DNA of 64,000 bases from Flavivirga eckloniae (GCF_002886045.1 NZ_CP025791.1:2433001-2497000), one strand, 5' to 3'. Positions 1 through 9,487 are shown, counted from the first letter of the stretch. A program made the numbers and translations. The notes: generated by a model not told the origin, from the sequence alone.

Positions 1-687
1 TATTTCTTTCCCTCCGCCTAGTTTCCAGTCCTTGCCAGGAGCTGCTTGTTTTAAGACCCGATTTAAAGGGGAAGCTTCCAGATTTTTTTGGGAATAGGCA
101 TTGATGTCTGGAAGGGTCACTTCTGTAAAGTCATTGCTATAGTTGTCCTTATAGTACTGTTTCGTTGCTGTTGCCCTGTTCCCTCGGTATGCACCGACAC
201 TGCCCGTTATTTCGTGGTAAGATAGCCAGTCCTTGTCCTGTCTGCCAAAGGCATCGTACTCTATATGGGTAATGATATCTTTTTTATCGGGAGCAGACTT
301 GATACCGATGTTCTGTATCGGCCTGCCTATACCGTCGAAATAGGTGACTTGTTCTACAACATCGCCTTCCCTAGCAGTAGTTGCTTTAAAAGAAGTCATC
401 GGGGCTTGGAAATTACGTGTAAATACATAGTTCTGATTACTGCCTAGTGAAACACCTGTATATGAGTCGGTTGTAGTGGTATGTTCGACTATTTCTGCCG
501 TAAAAGTACTCCCGTTCTTGATCCATACATTTGGCTTTAGGATAATAGACTGTGTTGCTTTTAGCTCTACCTTACCAGAAGCTGCACTTATGGTGTAATC
601 GCCTTTTTCTATAATCGTTTCTCGGGCTTGCGACAGGGCTGTTTGGGATATGAGTAACAGCAAAAGGATATAAATGTATTCTCTCAT
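1..687 (-). CDS. DUF6443 / RHS-type repeat protein, N-terminal part (cut by window edge)
   Basis: The reading frame is open from an ATG at 687 down to base 1, giving the first 229 residues of a longer protein. It begins with a signal peptide (MREYIYILLLLLISQTALSQ). Around residues 110-125 it has the motif VTYFDGIGRPIQ, followed by IEYDAFGRQ; this is the hallmark of the DUF6443 domain that opens Bacteroidota RHS-repeat-associated core proteins. The start lies only 5 nt after the stop of the upstream YD-repeat gene, so the two are almost certainly co-transcribed and co-translated. Proteins of this family are exported polymorphic repeat proteins, often with a variable C-terminal effector; that part lies outside the window, so no activity can be assigned. 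Confidence 0.85.
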   Translation of the reverse strand, partial: MREYIYILLLLLISQTALSQARETIIEKGDYTISAASGKVELKATQSIILKPNVWIKNGSTFTAEIVEHTTTTDSYTGVSLGSNQNYVFTRNFQAPMTSFKATTAREGDVVEQVTYFDGIGRPIQNIGIKSAPDKKDIITHIEYDAFGRQDKDWLSYHEITGSVGAYRGNRATATKQYYKDNYSNDFTEVTLPDINAYSQKNLEASPLNRVLKQAAPGKDWKLGGGKEI

Positions 688-692
688 GGGGC

Positions 693-3600
693 TTAGTTTT
701 TATAGTTATACTTGTTCTCACTCATTAGATTACCGTCGGCATCTTTTACAAACTCGAGGCGATTAAATTCATCATAATCATAGTATGTGGTATAACCCTT
801 GGAATCCGTCAAACTGGTAACGCCTATTAACGGATCGTAGGTATAAGTAGTGACCATGGCATTTGGTAACGAATTTCTAAGATTTCTAAGAGCTTCTCTT
901 AAACTACCCTCTTTTCCAACTTTAGTAATTAATCCATTGGAATTAATAATATCAACGGTTCTATCATCATCAGCATTACTTAATGTTTGTAAATTAGAAA
1001 TAATTGAAGTACTTATAGCACTATAGTGTACACCATCTAGCTTTGCAATAGGATATTCACCTTTATAACCCCAGATATAGCATGTAGGGGCACCATTGGT
1101 CCTCTTAACTTCTAATATTTTACCCGTATTATTGTACTTTACAAATTCTATTCTATCTTCTAGATCATTGGTTCCCTTGCCTGTTTTTACAGACTTAGGT
1201 AGAATAACATTGTCCCAATTATTAAATACATTTGCCTTAGTAGTTAATAGGACATCATTCTTAAAGGTCTCTTGTTTGATTACAGGACTCAATATATTCT
1301 GTTCAACCATTTTATTATAGACTAAACTAGGAATACCTACACCTGTAGGCTTATCTGAAGGATATGAATTTAAAGTCTTTAATACTTCTCCCTTACTGTT
1401 GGTGGTATTAATTTCAGTTGGCAGTTTGTGTATTTCACTATGATAAATGTAATTTGTAACATTAGCTACAGGGTTATTACCGTTTACATCATAAATAGTA
1501 CCTTTTTCTTTGTCTAAATGCCACCATTCGGATCTGATATGGTAAGGTGCATAACCTATATAAGAAGAAGGAATATGATCTAGACTATTAGGAGGATTTA
1601 ATAAATCTCTGAAATAACCTATGTCTAAAATACCTACTTCTATGCTGATTTTAGATTGTTCTCTTTGAGAATATTTAAAACTTTTTTCTGAAACAAGCTT
1701 ACCGAGACTATTATAATGCTTTTCTTTTAATAATTGACCATTGCTATAAGGAGCAAAATACGGTACTCCTGAAAGATAAACTTCTTCCCTAACTACCGAA
1801 GGTTTATTATTATAAAAATATTCAGAAAAAAAGCTAGAACCTTCAACAGTACCTGTATGTGTAACTTTTACCTTGGAATAGCCTACAGGATTCCCTTGAG
1901 CAGAACTCCCCATAGCAACAACACTACCAGAAGTCCTAACAAGATAATTTTTACTAATTGTTATTGGCGGTAAATTAAGGGTGTTATACAATCTATAATT
2001 AGTACTATGATAATGATTGATGACTTTTGTCATCAAAAGACCAGTAGTTATACCTAGTTCATCATCATACGAATAGTTTTCTTCACTAATAAGACCAGAA
2101 GCGTCCTTGGTTTTTATTGTCTTAATTCTAACACCTGCACCTATTTTATCTGGGGAGCTTTTATCTATTTCTTCAGGTATTTTTCCAGGTTTATGGAAAT
2201 CGGGTGGTCCAGGTGGAAAATATTTAAATGGATCTAAATATTTTACTGTCATTGTAAGAGGTATTCTATCGTGTTCAGCATTGTTTACCCTCATTCTATA
2301 GAATCCTGCAGGTAGGGTGATTTCAACTTGTGTATAAAACCCTCCACTTTTCATCCTCTCTAAAGAATCAGGTTTAAAACTAATAATTTTTTTACCTGTA
2401 TGACTATTTTCCAATACAACTTCAATGTCGTCAAAAATGGAAAAATCATTAATGTTGTACCACGTTCCATTGCTAATATTTACATCTAAATGTACTTTCT
2501 GAATATGATATGGGGGAATATTAAATATCCAGAAGGTAGTCTGTTTACTTGAGGCTGGAGTGTCAGAACCGTAATCTGTCACAGATTTTGTAACACGTAA
2601 AGGATGCCCCCCATCAATTGCTCCTAATGTTTCGCCTAAATCATTTTCGAACTCATTAACTTCATATGTAAAATCTTTTTGGGCTCCAGTAGGGTATTTT
2701 ATACGCTCTAAAATAGCAGATTTTACATAGCTAGGATTTGAAAATCTATTTGCTCCTCCTAAATTCCTACCACCTCCTAATCTATTAGTACTAGGGATTA
2801 ACGTACGAACAGCATCTCTTTGTGCCCTAGGTTTATTATAGGTAAGGAAAGGGGTATTACTACCTAAGTATTCATCAATATTTAAACGCTCTCTGTTAGT
2901 AGTTAAAGTACTTAAGTTATTATTTGCTCCATTGAAAAACCCCCAATAATCTACCGAATAAGATCCTTTATCTGGCAATGCTGTTGTGTTGTAATAAAAC
3001 TCATAGGGAGGGAGTTCTGAGTTTCCTGATTTTTCTTGAACAGCATCTAACTTAAGTCTAAGATAATCATGCTCATTATCTGTTCCTAACTTCGACTGAT
3101 TAAAGTAACTATGCTGAAATTCAAATTCTTTTATCGTTTTAGAATTTAAGTTTGAATCTTTAATTGTTATATGAGACAATCTTTTCGGACCAATACTACT
3201 ACCATCAGCAACTCTCATATCCGCTCTATGAGAAGTTGAAAAGGAAGCTATTCCATTATTACAAATTATTTGTGATAAATAAACATCATAAGTTACCTGC
3301 TGACTTGCAAAATATTTTAGTTGCCCACCATCACCAACGGAACCATAAAGTTCATACAATTCTTGCCTATGAGAAACTTGACTTAAACTCGTAAAATGAC
3401 CTTCTTTGTAAAGAAATTTCATTTCATCACCTTCTGGTGTCAAAACTTTTGTGAGGTACCATGCCGTATCTATTAATTTATTTCCAAAAACAAGCCTATC
3501 GCTTGTAATAGGAACAAATCGTGATGACCCTGCATTCAGGGTTCTCTCAATAACGTTTAAATTTTTATTTCCTAAATAATATTTCCAACCATTACCATCG

Positions 3601-4178
3601 GTAACAATCCATTCTTTTGTATGTATATTATAAGAAATAATTAATTGGTTCTGATCTATAGGTGTTGCATAAATAATATGCCCGTTAGCGGTTTGTTTTT
3701 CAAAGAAAAATTTTCCGGTATACCCAAAAAAATTATAATAAAAAATATCAGGTTCCGTATCACTAGGGTTATCGAGCTTATATTTCTCAAAAAACTCGAA
3801 ACCATTTAATTCACTAGGATTATATTCATCAACATAAGGAAACCCCCTAGGTTCAAAATCGTCTACACCTCTAACTTGTCTGGTTATATTTCCTCCTGCA
3901 TTTAACGACCAACCCAAACCAACCCATGATGCCTCTTGAGCTACTTTAACCCCTGAAGCATGATAATTAATAGATAATGGCAACTCAATTTTCCCAGACT
4001 TTAACGTATATAATGGAATTGATAAGCTAGGTATTCCTGTGTATTTACTCACAGGTACGTCCGCATACTGGGCCAAAGAAGCTGCATTTGGAGAAGGCGG
4101 TATAATACTTGGCAATTCTTGTCCGAAAAGAATAGACACAGTAAGTAACATAACAATACTTAAAACTAATTTTCCCAT
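693..4178 (-). CDS. Secreted YD-repeat / RHS-associated N-terminal protein (1161 aa)
   Basis: This large exported protein starts with a signal peptide ending in SILFGQ, followed by a SpvB-like N-terminal region. That region contains the recurrent Bacteroidota sequences SKYTGIPSLSIPLYTL and SWVGLGWSLNAGGNITRQ (about residues 45-105). The middle is beta-rich with no recognised enzyme motif. The C-terminus has YD-type repeats such as TYTYDPLIGVTSLTD and YYDYDEFNRLEFVKDADGN. In Bacteroidota such genes sit directly before a DUF6443 RHS-core gene, as here (5-nt gap). The pair is probably a cell-surface or secreted polymorphic system, but its target is unknown. The family assignment is sound; the role is inferred. 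Confidence 0.8.
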   Translation of the reverse strand: MGKLVLSIVMLLTVSILFGQELPSIIPPSPNAASLAQYADVPVSKYTGIPSLSIPLYTLKSGKIELPLSINYHASGVKVAQEASWVGLGWSLNAGGNITRQVRGVDDFEPRGFPYVDEYNPSELNGFEFFEKYKLDNPSDTEPDIFYYNFFGYTGKFFFEKQTANGHIIYATPIDQNQLIISYNIHTKEWIVTDGNGWKYYLGNKNLNVIERTLNAGSSRFVPITSDRLVFGNKLIDTAWYLTKVLTPEGDEMKFLYKEGHFTSLSQVSHRQELYELYGSVGDGGQLKYFASQQVTYDVYLSQIICNNGIASFSTSHRADMRVADGSSIGPKRLSHITIKDSNLNSKTIKEFEFQHSYFNQSKLGTDNEHDYLRLKLDAVQEKSGNSELPPYEFYYNTTALPDKGSYSVDYWGFFNGANNNLSTLTTNRERLNIDEYLGSNTPFLTYNKPRAQRDAVRTLIPSTNRLGGGRNLGGANRFSNPSYVKSAILERIKYPTGAQKDFTYEVNEFENDLGETLGAIDGGHPLRVTKSVTDYGSDTPASSKQTTFWIFNIPPYHIQKVHLDVNISNGTWYNINDFSIFDDIEVVLENSHTGKKIISFKPDSLERMKSGGFYTQVEITLPAGFYRMRVNNAEHDRIPLTMTVKYLDPFKYFPPGPPDFHKPGKIPEEIDKSSPDKIGAGVRIKTIKTKDASGLISEENYSYDDELGITTGLLMTKVINHYHSTNYRLYNTLNLPPITISKNYLVRTSGSVVAMGSSAQGNPVGYSKVKVTHTGTVEGSSFFSEYFYNNKPSVVREEVYLSGVPYFAPYSNGQLLKEKHYNSLGKLVSEKSFKYSQREQSKISIEVGILDIGYFRDLLNPPNSLDHIPSSYIGYAPYHIRSEWWHLDKEKGTIYDVNGNNPVANVTNYIYHSEIHKLPTEINTTNSKGEVLKTLNSYPSDKPTGVGIPSLVYNKMVEQNILSPVIKQETFKNDVLLTTKANVFNNWDNVILPKSVKTGKGTNDLEDRIEFVKYNNTGKILEVKRTNGAPTCYIWGYKGEYPIAKLDGVHYSAISTSIISNLQTLSNADDDRTVDIINSNGLITKVGKEGSLREALRNLRNSLPNAMVTTYTYDPLIGVTSLTDSKGYTTYYDYDEFNRLEFVKDADGNLMSENKYNYKN

Positions 4179-4604
4179 AAAAATAGAGTGGTTTTTAGCA
4201 ATTAATTAATGATTAAATATGTTACTAAATTATATTGCTTTTCCGAATAATAAGAGAGGATCTGACTTCCTTTTAGTAAGGGTTAATAACTTTTTTCAAT
4301 GATTTGAAAATTAAAATTTTACAATAAGGTTATCTTTCCTACATATTCTTTTTAGCAATCTTTTATACGACTAACCCGTTCATTTAAAACACTTATAAAA
4401 CACTACCATCTATTATCAACTTGAAAAAATGAAACCTTACAGAAAGTAAGGTAAAACCTTAGCCCTGTTTTTGGTTGCTTGTTATATGAGACAAAACAAC
4501 CCACTCCTATTGGAACAACATACCAAAACAAAGAAGAAGCTTTTATTTAAACACTTCTTATATAATATTTTAGAAAGCTACCTACTACCATACTACATAA
4601 TTAA

Positions 4605-4618
4605 CTGACAAAAGTCAT
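4605..4618. promoter_or_regulatory. Candidate CRP/FNR-type operator upstream of nirK
   Basis: The sequence CTGACAAAAGTCAT contains the inverted half-sites TGAC and GTCA separated by four bases. This is the geometry of sites for CRP/FNR-family regulators (FNR, DNR, HcpR). It lies about 100 bases before the nirK start. A second inverted pair, TCATG and CATGA with a 6-base spacer, follows at 4615-4630. Assignment to a particular regulator is inference. Confidence 0.4.
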
Positions 4619-4659
4619 GTTTTTTCATGAGGCTAAAAGGTATTTTTGATTAACCATAA

Positions 4660-4679
4660 AAAAGACATTTTTGTCTTTT
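4660..4679. promoter_or_regulatory. Perfect 20-bp inverted repeat before nirK
   Basis: AAAAGACA and TGTCTTTT form perfect 8-bp arms around four T bases, 40 bases before the nirK start. The position fits an operator or a leader hairpin controlling the denitrification operon. It does not match the GGATAAATTTATCC palindrome found near ric, so a different regulator is likely. Confidence 0.4.
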
Positions 4680-4718
4680 ATTAATAAAACTAAATTTTAA
4701 TTAAAAAACCAATGGACC

Positions 4719-6167
4719 ATGAAACTATCAAATCCCCCATGCACACTACTCGTGTGTGTGATGTTAGTCCTAACATCATGCATTAACAACGAAAAAAAAA
4801 CTTACGATAATCCTGCCGAAATTCCTGTAAGCAGAGAAATGGTTGCAGAACTAACGTCTCCACCAAATGTACCTACACCAGTTGGAGTACGTAAAGCGAA
4901 AAAATTAATTGTTAACATGGAAATTCTTGAAAAAGAAGGCACTATGACAGACGGCACTACTTATAACTATTGGACTTTTGGGGGATCTGTTCCAGGTAGT
5001 TTTATTAGAACACGAGTTGGAGATGAAGTGGAATTTACTTTATCTAACCACCCAGACAACAAATTACCACATAACATCGATTTACACGCCGTTACCGGAC
5101 CAGGCGGAGGTGCAACATCGTCGTTTGTAGCTCCCGGGCATGAGAAAAAATTCAATTTTAAAACCTTAAATCCGGGCTTATATGTATACCACTGCGCCAC
5201 TGCGCCTGTAGGTATGCATATTGCAAATGGTATGTACGGACTCATTTTAGTGGAACCTGCTGGAGGTTTACCTCAGGTTGACAAAGAGTATTACATTATG
5301 CAAGGCGACTTTTATACCAAAGGTGAAAATGGCGAGCCGGGCTTACAAGCTTTCGATATGCAAAAAGCAGTGGATGAAGATGCCGATTATGTAGTGTTTA
5401 ACGGAAAAGTAGGCGCGCTTACGGGCGACAATGCCATTACGGCTAATGTTGGTGAAACCGTACGATTATATGTTGGTAATGGTGGACCTAATCTGGTATC
5501 ATCATTCCATGTTATTGGTGAGATTTTCGACAAGGTTATGGATGAAGGCGGGTCTTCAATTAACAAAAATGTACAAACAACTTTAATACCTGCCGGCGGG
5601 GCAGCTATTGTTGAATTTAGAGTAGGCGTTCCCGGAACTTTTATTTTGGTAGATCACTCCATTTTTAGAGCCTTTAATAAAGGCGCTTTAGGCATGTTAA
5701 AAGTTGAAGGAGAGGAAAATAAAACCATTTACTCTGGGGTAGTACAAGAAGGTATTTACCATCCAGAAGGCGGAGGCATCCAAGAAATGCCTGATAGCGA
5801 TACAAAAGTAGCAACTCCAAAAGAAAGCAAAACTTTGGCTGAGAAAATGAAATCTGGAAAGACAATATATATGCAAACCTGTTTTGCATGTCATCAAGCA
5901 GAAGGCCAAGGAATTCCAAACGCCTTTCCGCCTTTGGCAAAATCAGATTATTTAAATGCAGATGTTAACCGTGCTATAGACATTGTGCTTAGGGGTAAAA
6001 CAGGAGAAATTACCGTAAACGGGGAAAAATATAATAGTGTTATGACTAGGCAAGCCATAAGTAACGACGAGATTGCCGATGTTTTAACCTATGTCTATAA
6101 CTCTTGGGGTAATAACAAAACCAATGTAACGAAAGCTCAGGTAGACCAAGTTAAAAACGCACACTAA
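4719..6167 (+). CDS. nirK: Copper nitrite reductase with fused C-terminal cytochrome c (lipoprotein)
   Basis: NirK reduces nitrite to nitric oxide in the periplasm. All copper ligands can be seen. Type 1 copper is bound by H118, C159, H167 and M172. Type 2 copper is bound by H123, H158 and H313. The catalytic residues are D121 and H264. After the two cupredoxin domains (about residues 55-345) a linker leads to a class I cytochrome c domain with CFACH at 388-392, so the enzyme carries its own electron-entry module. The N-terminus has a lipobox with Cys21 (VLTSC), which anchors it to a membrane. The gene is first in a co-directional nir-nor block and is followed after 22 bases by the NirV-like gene. 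The assignment is very secure. Confidence 0.97.
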   Translation: MKLSNPPCTLLVCVMLVLTSCINNEKKTYDNPAEIPVSREMVAELTSPPNVPTPVGVRKAKKLIVNMEILEKEGTMTDGTTYNYWTFGGSVPGSFIRTRVGDEVEFTLSNHPDNKLPHNIDLHAVTGPGGGATSSFVAPGHEKKFNFKTLNPGLYVYHCATAPVGMHIANGMYGLILVEPAGGLPQVDKEYYIMQGDFYTKGENGEPGLQAFDMQKAVDEDADYVVFNGKVGALTGDNAITANVGETVRLYVGNGGPNLVSSFHVIGEIFDKVMDEGGSSINKNVQTTLIPAGGAAIVEFRVGVPGTFILVDHSIFRAFNKGALGMLKVEGEENKTIYSGVVQEGIYHPEGGGIQEMPDSDTKVATPKESKTLAEKMKSGKTIYMQTCFACHQAEGQGIPNAFPPLAKSDYLNADVNRAIDIVLRGKTGEITVNGEKYNSVMTRQAISNDEIADVLTYVYNSWGNNKTNVTKAQVDQVKNAH

Positions 6168-6189
6168 TTAATAAGTAAATTAATAAATC

Positions 6190-6960
6190 ATGTATACCAT
6201 TAGACTGATCATTATAACCATATTTCTTTGCCTTGCCAATTTGGTACATGGTCAGTCTAAAATGGTACCAATAACAGGAGATACCTATACCCCACTTTAC
6301 GGTAGAGATTCATTAAAGGTTACCGTCGTAGATTTTGAAATGGATGTATTTCCTGTAACCAATAATCAATTTTTAGACTTTGTAAAAAAGTACCCTAAAT
6401 GGCAGCGATCTAAAGTAAAAAAGTTGTTCGCAGACGGAAACTATTTAAAAGAATGGAAATCGGACACCGAGTTATCCGAAAAACAATCATTAAACGCACC
6501 AATCACGAATGTGTCCTGGTTTGCAGCAAAAGATTATTGCGAATGTCTGGGGAAACGATTGCCAACTGTAGATGAATGGGAATATGTAGCTATGGCAAAC
6601 AAAGAGTTACCAGATGCCAGAACACTAAAGAGTTACAATGAATACATTTTATCGTGGTACGAAACACCTAAAACATTTAACAATAATGTGGGGTCAACAT
6701 TTAAAAACTACTGGAAGGTTTACGACTTACATGGGCTGGTCTGGGAATGGACTTTCGATTTCAACTCTGTTTTAGTCTCTGGAGAATCAAGAAAAGATGT
6801 CGATAACGACAGCAATCTGTTTTGTGGAAGCGCTGCGGTTGGAGCCACAGACTTAATGAATTATGCAGCATTTATGCGCTATGCAACCCGAGGTAGCTTA
6901 AAAGCAAAATATGCAATGAAAAATTTAGGCTTTAGATGTGTAAAGGATATAAACAAATGA
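6190..6960 (+). CDS. nirV: NirV-like formylglycine-generating-enzyme-fold protein
   Basis: This exported 256-residue protein (signal peptide ending VHGQ) has the FGE/sulfatase-modifying-factor fold. Typical stretches are MDVFPVTNNQFLDFV, NAPITNVSWFAAKDYCECLGKRLPTVDEWEY, DLHGLVWEWTFD and the final LGFRCVKD. Members of this family sit directly after nirK in many denitrifiers and are called NirV. Their role is unresolved, though maturation or accessory functions have been proposed. No sulfatase is nearby, so a sulfatase-activating role is unlikely. The stop overlaps the next start as ATGA, which indicates translational coupling. Confidence 0.85.
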   Translation: MYTIRLIIITIFLCLANLVHGQSKMVPITGDTYTPLYGRDSLKVTVVDFEMDVFPVTNNQFLDFVKKYPKWQRSKVKKLFADGNYLKEWKSDTELSEKQSLNAPITNVSWFAAKDYCECLGKRLPTVDEWEYVAMANKELPDARTLKSYNEYILSWYETPKTFNNNVGSTFKNYWKVYDLHGLVWEWTFDFNSVLVSGESRKDVDNDSNLFCGSAAVGATDLMNYAAFMRYATRGSLKAKYAMKNLGFRCVKDINK

Positions 6961-7676
6961 GACATTTAAAATTAGTAATACTATGCTTTATTTCTGTGCT
7001 GTTTCTTGCTTCTTGCAAACAAGACGTATCAAAACAGGTCAATGATTTAGTAGTTTATACCTGCCCTATGGCATGCGAAGGTAAGAAAGCATATAACAAC
7101 TCTGGTAGTTGTCCTATTTGCAAAATGGACTTAAAGACTACCAAACAAGATTCAAAAGAAATGGATAACAACCACATTTCAGATGAATCTATTTTCAATT
7201 TAACCACAACATGGAATACAGAAGAAGGCCTGATCATTCATCTAGAAGATTTAAAAGGAAAGACACTGGTCATGGTTATGATTTACACAACCTGTAAAGC
7301 CGCATGTCCAAGACTAGTAGCCGATATGCGCAACATTGAAAAACAAATCCCAAAAAACCAACTAAAAGACCTGCAATTTGTTTTGGTAAGCATCGACCCG
7401 AAAACAGACACGCCAGAACGCTTAAAAACCTTTGCCAAAGAAAACCTTATGGATGGAACTCACTGGACTTTTTTACAAGGTACGGAAAGCAGTATTCGTG
7501 AATTTGCGAATGTTTTAGCTGTAAAGTACAAACAAATTTCTCCCATAGATTTTTCGCATTCTAACATTATAAGTGTCTTTAATTCCGGAGGTGAATTAAT
7601 ACATCAACAAGAAGGGTTAGGAGTAGATAATAAAGAAACAGTAAGAACAATCATAGAATTAATTAATAAAAACTAA
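6957..7676 (+). CDS. SCO1/SenC-family lipoprotein with N-terminal heavy-metal-binding domain
   Basis: I chose the ATG at 6957 because it overlaps the upstream stop (ATGA) and begins a good lipoprotein signal with Cys20 (LFLASC). Residues 34-60 form a YTCPM...CPICKMDL heavy-metal-binding motif. The remainder is a SCO1/SenC thioredoxin-like domain with the copper-binding CKAAC (C113 and C117) and H201. SCO proteins deliver copper to or keep reduced the Cu sites of respiratory enzymes. Its place between nirK/nirV and norCB suggests that it metallates NirK in the periplasm. That role is inferred; the domain assignment is firm. Confidence 0.9.
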   Translation: MRHLKLVILCFISVLFLASCKQDVSKQVNDLVVYTCPMACEGKKAYNNSGSCPICKMDLKTTKQDSKEMDNNHISDESIFNLTTTWNTEEGLIIHLEDLKGKTLVMVMIYTTCKAACPRLVADMRNIEKQIPKNQLKDLQFVLVSIDPKTDTPERLKTFAKENLMDGTHWTFLQGTESSIREFANVLAVKYKQISPIDFSHSNIISVFNSGGELIHQQEGLGVDNKETVRTIIELINKN

Positions 7677-7681
7677 ATAAC

Positions 7682-8116
7682 ATGTTATCAAAAAAACAAG
7701 CACGAGCCTTTTTCCTGGGCGGAACTGTGGTTACTTTTTTAATATTTATTGGTTTAACCATTTACTCTTTTAGTAAATCGCAAGACCAATCTAATGACGA
7801 AAACATCACAGAAGCCGTAGTAAGAGGAAAACACCTTTGGGAAGCTAACAATTGTATGGGCTGTCATACAATTCTGGGAGAAGGAGCCTATTATGCTCCA
7901 GAATTAACAAAAGTCATAGATAGACGAGGAGAAGGCTACATTAAAGCCGTACTAACAACACCTGTAGATTGGGCTCCAAATGGAAGAAAAATGGTGGCTT
8001 ACGGATTCACTCCCGAAGAAGCTGCAGATTTAATCGCCTTTTTCGATTGGATTGACGATATAGATTTAAACGGATTCGACACCGTGGTTTCACCCTTGGC
8101 TAAAGACAACAACTAA
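7682..8116 (+). CDS. norC: Nitric oxide reductase cytochrome c subunit
   Basis: This 144-residue protein has one N-terminal membrane anchor (about residues 9-30) and a periplasmic cytochrome c domain with CMGCH (C58, C61, H62). The following TILGEGAYYAPELT is typical of NorC. It passes electrons to NorB in the cNOR complex, which reduces two NO to N2O. It lies 11 bases before norB and 5 bases after the SCO gene. Confidence 0.95.
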   Translation: MLSKKQARAFFLGGTVVTFLIFIGLTIYSFSKSQDQSNDENITEAVVRGKHLWEANNCMGCHTILGEGAYYAPELTKVIDRRGEGYIKAVLTTPVDWAPNGRKMVAYGFTPEEAADLIAFFDWIDDIDLNGFDTVVSPLAKDNN

Positions 8117-8127
8117 ACTAAAGAATT

Positions 8128-9468
8128 ATGAAATATAAATCACAAAAAGTAGCGTATTGGTTTTTTGCGCTTTCCATGTTACTGTTTAGTCTACAAATTA
8201 TATATGGCTTTATAATGGGATTTGCCCATGCTGGATTTGATGGATTACACAGCTTTATCCCTTTTAACACAGCAAGAGCTGTACATACAAATTTACTTGT
8301 AGTTTGGTTGTTATCCGGTTTTATGGGAGCTGCCTATTACATTATTCCAGAAGAAGCACAACGCGAACTCGTAAGTGTTAAACTAGCCTATGTACAATTA
8401 ATTAGTCTCGCCGTTGTTGGTGTTATTGCTATTGTTGGCTATCACTTTAATATTTGGGAAGGGCGTAAATTTCTTGAGATCCCAAGAGGTCTCGATTATT
8501 TAGTGGTAGTTAATGTACTTCTGTTTTTAGGGCTCATATTAATAACACTATTTAAAGGAAAACGTAAAACCACCACGGCACTAGTACTCTCAATGGGATT
8601 ACTTTTTGCAGCCTTATTATATCTGCCCGGAATGCTTCCGTTTGATAGTCAGGTGAAAGACTCATTTTTTAGATGGTGGGTGGTTCACCTTTGGGTTGAA
8701 GGCGTTTGGGAACTTATAATGGGTGGTATTTTATCGTTCCTATTAATCAAACTAACAGGTGTAGACAGAGAAGTTATCGAAAAATGGCTGTATGTTATTG
8801 TCGGTTTAACATTCCTATCCGGAGTTTTAGGGACAGGGCATCATTACTACTACATTGGTGTAAATAAAATTTGGTTAATCGTTGGTGGGATCTTCTCTGC
8901 TCTAGAACCATTAGCATTTTTAGCCATGGCATTATTTGCTGTTAATATGTATCGAAAAGGCGAGAAAAAGCACCCGAACAACCTGGCCCTATACTGGACA
9001 CTTGGAGCTGCCATCGTATCGTTTATCGGTGCCGGACTACTAGGGTTCGCACACACCTTACCACAAACAAACCTATACACACATGGTACATTAGTTACAG
9101 CCATGCATGGGCATTTAGCCTTTTGGGGCGCTTACGCCATGATTGTACTTGCCATTATTAGCTATAGTTTACCAAATATGACAGGTAGAAAACTCTATAA
9201 AAGCGTTAGAGGTAGAGCTGCGTTTTGGACATCAAATATTGGTATGATAGGTATGACTGTTGCCTTTGGTGTTGCCGGAGTCGTTCAAGTGTATTTAGAA
9301 CGTAAACTTAAAATGGAATTCATGGAAGTTCAAAAAGAAATTGAAATCCATTTTATGGTACTCATTATCTGTGCAACATTATTCCTAACAGGCATTGCAC
9401 TGTACATTATAGATTTTATAAAACACGGAAGACCCACCGATGAAGCATTGGTAACAACCACAGATTAA
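8128..9468 (+). CDS. norB: Nitric oxide reductase catalytic subunit (cNorB)
   Basis: This 446-residue, 12-TM haem-copper oxidase superfamily protein has the NOR-specific ligands. H53 is in AVHTN. FeB is ligated by H187, H238 and H239 in HLWVEGVWE and GTGHHYYYIG. E191 and E195 are the conserved NOR glutamates. The haem histidines H327 and H329 lie in MHGHLAFWG. It lacks the long N-terminal extension of quinol-dependent qNor, which agrees with a separate norC just upstream. Together with NirK it converts nitrite to nitrous oxide. No nosZ is present in the window. Confidence 0.97.
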   Translation: MKYKSQKVAYWFFALSMLLFSLQIIYGFIMGFAHAGFDGLHSFIPFNTARAVHTNLLVVWLLSGFMGAAYYIIPEEAQRELVSVKLAYVQLISLAVVGVIAIVGYHFNIWEGRKFLEIPRGLDYLVVVNVLLFLGLILITLFKGKRKTTTALVLSMGLLFAALLYLPGMLPFDSQVKDSFFRWWVVHLWVEGVWELIMGGILSFLLIKLTGVDREVIEKWLYVIVGLTFLSGVLGTGHHYYYIGVNKIWLIVGGIFSALEPLAFLAMALFAVNMYRKGEKKHPNNLALYWTLGAAIVSFIGAGLLGFAHTLPQTNLYTHGTLVTAMHGHLAFWGAYAMIVLAIISYSLPNMTGRKLYKSVRGRAAFWTSNIGMIGMTVAFGVAGVVQVYLERKLKMEFMEVQKEIEIHFMVLIICATLFLTGIALYIIDFIKHGRPTDEALVTTTD

Positions 9469-9487
9469 AACAATTATAGCACTTAAA

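Larger units (their letters stand above)
4179..4718. other. Intergenic region between divergent YD-repeat gene and nirK
   Basis: These 540 bases are very AT-rich and no credible coding frame was found. The last 120 bases before nirK hold several palindromes that are listed separately. The rest must contain the leftward promoter for the YD-repeat pair, which could not be placed with confidence. Confidence 0.6.

Noticed and set aside
265-447. 60-residue plus-strand reading frame at the left edge
   Set aside because: It lies antisense to the well-supported DUF6443 gene and has no family features.
4967-5245. Minus-strand frames inside nirK and many similar antisense frames (for example 43563-43862, 44589-44957, 50101-50556, 51437-51922)
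   Set aside because: All lie opposite genes with clear domains and show no motif of their own; they are frame shadows.
6190-6960. Calling the FGE-fold protein a sulfatase activator
   Set aside because: No sulfatase gene is present and the position after nirK fits NirV.
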